Below, in pieces: positions 5,450 through 8,040 of a stretch of DNA of 8,040 bases. The stretch comes from an uncultured Bacilli bacterium. GTDB lineage: Bacteria; Bacillota_I; Bacilli_A; RF39; UBA660. A program made the translations under genes and the position numbers. Where the stretch lies: contig CALVVV010000054.1 in assembly GCA_944363995.1 (NCBI GenBank), forward strand, positions 1-8,040. The letters are read 5' to 3'. Below the pieces are notes generated by a model. It was not told where the DNA came from, ran no database searches, and saw nothing but the letters and a program-made list of their open reading frames with translations. Positions within the stretch are counted from its first letter, which is position 1; each line of letters opens with the position of its first letter.

Positions 5450-5869
5450 CTATAAAAATTGTTTTAATTTTTCTACTGAAGACTCTTGCATATCAACATA
5501 TTCTTGAACTAATTTGTGAACTTTTCCATCAATTTCTTTATGATTTAATAATTTTCTACCTTCAATAATTCCCATATTTGTTCCTTGGACTAATAATTCG
5601 GCAATTTTCGAAGAGCTATTATCCATAATTGTTTTCATTTCAATACCATACCAAGTTAAAACTTTATTAACCGCATTAGTCTCATGTGGTTGACCAGGAT
5701 ATAATTCATTTATTTCATTAGAAATACTTTTATATTTTTCATATTGTTCAATTAAAACATCTTTAAGTTTTTCATCTTCTACTTTATCTAATACAAAATG
5801 AATTGCATCCATTCCCATACAAGAACCTTTATTTAATTCATCTAATACATTAATTTCATTTTTATCCAT
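5450..5869 (-). CDS. Ferritin-like four-helix bundle protein, function unknown
   Basis: A soluble 139-aa, almost entirely helical protein. It appears to be built of two related halves: GSCMGMDAI (15-23) and QGTNMGIIEGRKLL (95-108) occupy equivalent places, each followed by an acidic helix. This looks like the ferritin-like / DUF2383-type helical bundles seen in many Firmicutes, in which paired E and H residues can bind metal. No complete ExxH di-iron set is obvious here, so metal binding is not claimed. The start is preceded by an AGGGA site. It lies 39 bp after the DUF3592 gene and 42 bp before tspO, consistent with the same transcript. The family resemblance is by pattern; exact role unknown. 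Confidence 0.7.
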   Translation of the reverse strand: MDKNEINVLDELNKGSCMGMDAIHFVLDKVEDEKLKDVLIEQYEKYKSISNEINELYPGQPHETNAVNKVLTWYGIEMKTIMDNSSSKIAELLVQGTNMGIIEGRKLLNHKEIDGKVHKLVQEYVDMQESSVEKLKQFL

Positions 5870-5908
5870 AAATTCCCTACAATTTTAATTTGTGGATAAA
5901 TTATAAAA

Positions 5909-6922
5909 TTATTCACTATTTCTTTTAAAACTTCCTATAATTAATAAAATTCCTACAATTATAAAAATTAATAAAATTAAATATGGTATTAAATAATTTA
6001 AACTAAATGATTTATACATTTCTATAATAGAAAATGTACCTGTCATCATATATAAGGCCATAAAACCAATTATTAAAAATACGATCCCTATTAATAATGT
6101 TGTCACATTAAAATTTAGATTATCTAATTTTTCTTTAATTTTAGGAGACATATTTATAAATATAACAAATGGAATCATTGTAAACATAATTCCAATTAAT
6201 AATAAAACTATTTCACTACTACCACCTGATATAATTGCTTCGCTAGGATTAGATGGATTATATTTAATAGTTCTACTACTACCTTCTTTTGGAATCATAT
6301 TAGTTCCATAATCAATTGAAACAGTATATTCTTTATTATTAACATTATAAGAATATATCAATTTATAAGTAGTTCCATCTTCATCACTATTATATATTTC
6401 ATAATCAACAAAATAACCAATAGTTTCTATATAATTACTAGTTTTACTTAAATTTCTAAATGAATTACTTATTCCAAAATATAACATAACACTTCCGATT
6501 AAAATAAATAAACTTAAAAATAAATAAGGAAATACTTGTTTAAAATTAAATTTTTTAAATAACTTTGTTTCTTTTCCAAGTAATTTTTTTCTTACTAAAA
6601 AAATACCAATTATCCAAAAAGGAATAGATACTATTATTAATGAGTAATCTTTACTTAAAATAGATAGCCCTGTCCATACTATTAAAAATAGAAAAACATA
6701 TGATAAAAATCCTATATTAAATATTTTTTCAAACAATTTATTATTTACATTTTCTCCTTTTAATAAAAGTATATTTTTTACAACATCACCTGATATACAG
6801 ATTATAAAAGGTAAAAATATAAGATTAAGAAAAATATTATTATTTATAAAAGCAAAAAATAATATTCCTATAAAAATTAATTCAAATACCAATTTATAAA
6901 TCAAATTAAATTTATTATTCAT
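5909..6922 (-). CDS. DUF3592 domain membrane protein
   Basis: A 337-aa protein with about eight membrane segments: residues 8-27, 29-44, 70-88, 94-110, 130-150, 237-257, 275-293 and 310-331. An extracytoplasmic-type soluble domain lies between the fifth and sixth. This domain (about 160-233) has the DUF3592 pattern: a T-x-G-Y-F-V-D-Y strand, repeated Y/T-rich strands (KLIYSYNVNNKEYTV) and the closing signature YNPSNPSEAII (221-231). DUF3592 proteins have no assigned biochemical activity. The ATG overlaps the last 8 bases of the flavodoxin gene, so the two are probably translationally coupled. Confidence 0.8.
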   Translation of the reverse strand: MNNKFNLIYKLVFELIFIGILFFAFINNNIFLNLIFLPFIICISGDVVKNILLLKGENVNNKLFEKIFNIGFLSYVFLFLIVWTGLSILSKDYSLIIVSIPFWIIGIFLVRKKLLGKETKLFKKFNFKQVFPYLFLSLFILIGSVMLYFGISNSFRNLSKTSNYIETIGYFVDYEIYNSDEDGTTYKLIYSYNVNNKEYTVSIDYGTNMIPKEGSSRTIKYNPSNPSEAIISGGSSEIVLLLIGIMFTMIPFVIFINMSPKIKEKLDNLNFNVTTLLIGIVFLIIGFMALYMMTGTFSIIEMYKSFSLNYLIPYLILLIFIIVGILLIIGSFKRNSE

Positions 6923-7436
6923 TGTTATATTTCATCTCCGTGAAAGTTTCATTTACCCAATTTTTAACATTTTCTAAATCTTTTTTATCTGGATGAGTAA
7001 GAGCATCTTCAAAATTTTTAAGACTTACTTTTAAATTTTTATCATTTGGATTTTCAGTTATCATTTTTATATATCGTTCTTTAACTTGAATTGGCATTTT
7101 TCCTTGGCAATAAAAATGACCTACAATTGTATTAGAAGAATCAATATATTGTTTTACTCTACTAAATAAAGTATCATAATAAACAGTACTTCCACCATAA
7201 CCTGCTGTTCCAAAATAAACTATTTTTTTATTTTTTAAATTCTTTAAAAAATTAATAATATCATTTGCTGCATCACCTTTATTAGTCCAAGAGCCAATAA
7301 AATAAACATCAGCATCAATTTCTTCATTTATTGGTTTACCAAAATAAACTATTTCTTCTTTTATTTCACTTTTAATAGTTTCAGCTAATAATTTAGTATT
7401 TCCTGTAATACTTGAATAAATATTTGCTACCTTCAT
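6915..7436 (-). CDS. Flavodoxin family protein (BilS-like)
   Basis: A 173-aa flavodoxin fold. The FMN phosphate loop is SSITGNTKLLAE at 8-19. The second and third flavin loops are probably GSWTNKGDA (48-56) and FGTAGYGGS (75-83), and HFYCQGKMP lies at 107-115. The GSW-T-N-K-G-D pattern, the GTAGYGGS loop and the CQGKMP motif match the Flavodoxin_3 group that includes BilS, which accompanies the bilirubin reductase BilR in gut Firmicutes. No bilR is in this window, so a role in bilirubin reduction is not supported beyond family resemblance; general electron transfer is the safe call. The start follows AGGTGA with a short spacer. It lies 8 bp after a truncated DUF1287 gene and overlaps the next gene by 8 bp. 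Confidence 0.82.
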   Translation of the reverse strand: MKVANIYSSITGNTKLLAETIKSEIKEEIVYFGKPINEEIDADVYFIGSWTNKGDAANDIINFLKNLKNKKIVYFGTAGYGGSTVYYDTLFSRVKQYIDSSNTIVGHFYCQGKMPIQVKERYIKMITENPNDKNLKVSLKNFEDALTHPDKKDLENVKNWVNETFTEMKYNNE

Positions 7437-7444
7437 ATAATCAC

Positions 7445-7771
7445 CTAACTCATTCTATAATGACCTACAATGTCATTTCTATGTTCTAATATATCCTCTT
7501 CATAATATAATTGATATTTACTAGCATGATGAATCACAAATGGAATTCCTTTTTTATTTCTATTATTTGATATAATTCCAATATGATTTTCAAATATAAC
7601 AATGTCTCCACCTTGCCAATTTTTTATATCATTAACATCCAAAATTAAAGATATAGCATTATTTTTGAAAAACACTTTTAAATTATCAACTCTTCTAAAA
7701 TCAATATTTTTATCAATAACATCCATATCAAAATAACTTATATAATTTTCAATATCAAAATAATCAACCAA
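7445..7771 (-). pseudogene. 5'-truncated DUF1287 (YijF-like) gene
   Basis: The reading frame matches only the C-terminal two thirds of DUF1287 proteins, normally about 200 aa: DKNIDFRRVDNLKVFF (20-35), WQGGDIVIFENHIGIIS (52-68), an IHHAS block and a final VGHYRMS. The N-terminal part, with the signal segment and the conserved C-T-D-V motif that carries the presumed catalytic cysteine of this NlpC/P60-like fold, is absent. The only start in reach is a TTG at 7771 with no ribosome-binding site. Family-like residues (FDKQ-LVDYFD) continue upstream of it until a stop at 7802-7804, and then a terminator. This looks like a gene that lost its 5' end by deletion. A short expressed protein cannot be fully excluded, but it would lack the nucleophile. 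Confidence 0.7.
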
Positions 7772-7811
7772 TTGCTTATCAAATAATAAAATTATAATTT
7801 TTTATGTATAT

Positions 7812-7836
7812 AAAAAAAGAACTAGCTTATTAGTTC
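7812..7836 (-). terminator. Intrinsic terminator of the permease-like gene
   Basis: A minus-strand stem GAACTA / TAGTTC (7819-7836) with a 6-nt loop is followed by seven T's (7812-7818). It lies 6 bases after the stop codon of the partial gene at the window edge and directly upstream of the truncated DUF1287 frame, which therefore has little room for a promoter. Confidence 0.75.
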
Positions 7837-7842
7837 AAAATT

Positions 7843-8040
7843 TTAAATTAGCTCTTTTTCGTTATAATGAATTATTGTCATAATAGTAAATAACACAAAT
7901 AATATAATAGTTAATAAAATCATAATAGGATTAATCGTTATATCAGTAATTACATTCCTAATATCTGCTAATGTAAATATAGATATATATTTTAAAAATT
8001 CTGTTGTTTCACTCATTTCTGAAATTATTTGTAAAAAATA
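7843..8040 (-). CDS. Membrane protein C-terminus, ABC-2 permease-like (partial)
   Basis: The last 65 codons and stop (TAA, 7843-7845) of a gene that continues beyond the right edge of the window. The frame is open to base 8040, and the internal ATG at 8016 has no ribosome-binding site, so it is unlikely to be the start. The sequence has a FLQIISEMSETTEFLKYIS segment, a short loop (ADIRNVITDITIN), a final membrane helix of about 20 residues, and a basic/acidic tail ending HYNEKELI. This is the usual layout of the end of ABC-2 type transporter permeases ('FLKYLSPF..', last helix, '..Y.KRDL'). The call is by layout only and needs the rest of the gene. Confidence 0.5.
   Translation of the reverse strand, partial: YFLQIISEMSETTEFLKYISIFTLADIRNVITDITINPIMILLTIILFVLFTIMTIIHYNEKELI

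Overview
The window is very AT-rich and almost every gene lies on the minus strand. Trp is encoded by TGG, and TGA is used as a stop at the end of the HipA-like gene, so the standard bacterial code applies. Two sporulation genes are recognisable: spoIIM (engulfment) and spoIVB (sigma-K checkpoint protease). Ribosome-binding sites are of the AGGTGA or AAGGAG type. Together these point to a low-GC, spore-forming member of the Bacillota (Bacilli, Erysipelotrichia or Tenericutes-like), possibly gut-associated. The gut link is an inference from gene content, and no species can be named from the sequence.

Layout. 1-705 holds spoIIM and its downstream hairpin. 746-901 is a plus-strand unit with a promoter, a 29-residue single-pass membrane miniprotein resembling Prli42, and a tight terminator. 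903-2400 is a minus-strand two-gene operon: a HipA/CtkA-like kinase followed, through an ATGA overlap, by a small protein resembling the HipA N-terminal subdomain (HipS-like). It has its own sigma-A promoter and may be a split HipA toxin-antitoxin system without a visible HipB.

2404-4024 is the most unusual part. A 131-bp segment carrying the last 36 codons, stop and terminator of spoIVB is present twice in direct orientation (2404-2534 and 3894-4024). The copies match at 124 of 131 positions, and all five coding differences are synonymous. The repeats bracket about 1.36 kb of accessory DNA. It holds a short plus-strand hydrophilic ORF that begins exactly at the repeat edge, a bidirectional terminator, and a promoter-driven pair of translationally coupled genes of unknown function (233 and 114 aa). 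The simplest reading is that this cassette entered the 3' end of spoIVB and left an intact full-length gene on one side and a displaced, headless 3' end on the other.

3913-7436 runs, from upstream to downstream on the minus strand: a flavodoxin related to the BilS type, a DUF3592 membrane protein, a ferritin-like helical-bundle protein, TspO, and spoIVB. The gaps are short and the first pair overlaps, so much of this may be one transcript. Upstream of it is a 5'-truncated DUF1287 gene lacking its N-terminal part (7445-7771). Then come a clear terminator and, at the window edge, the C-terminal end of a membrane protein that looks like an ABC-2 permease.

No tRNA, rRNA, CRISPR array or integrase gene was seen.
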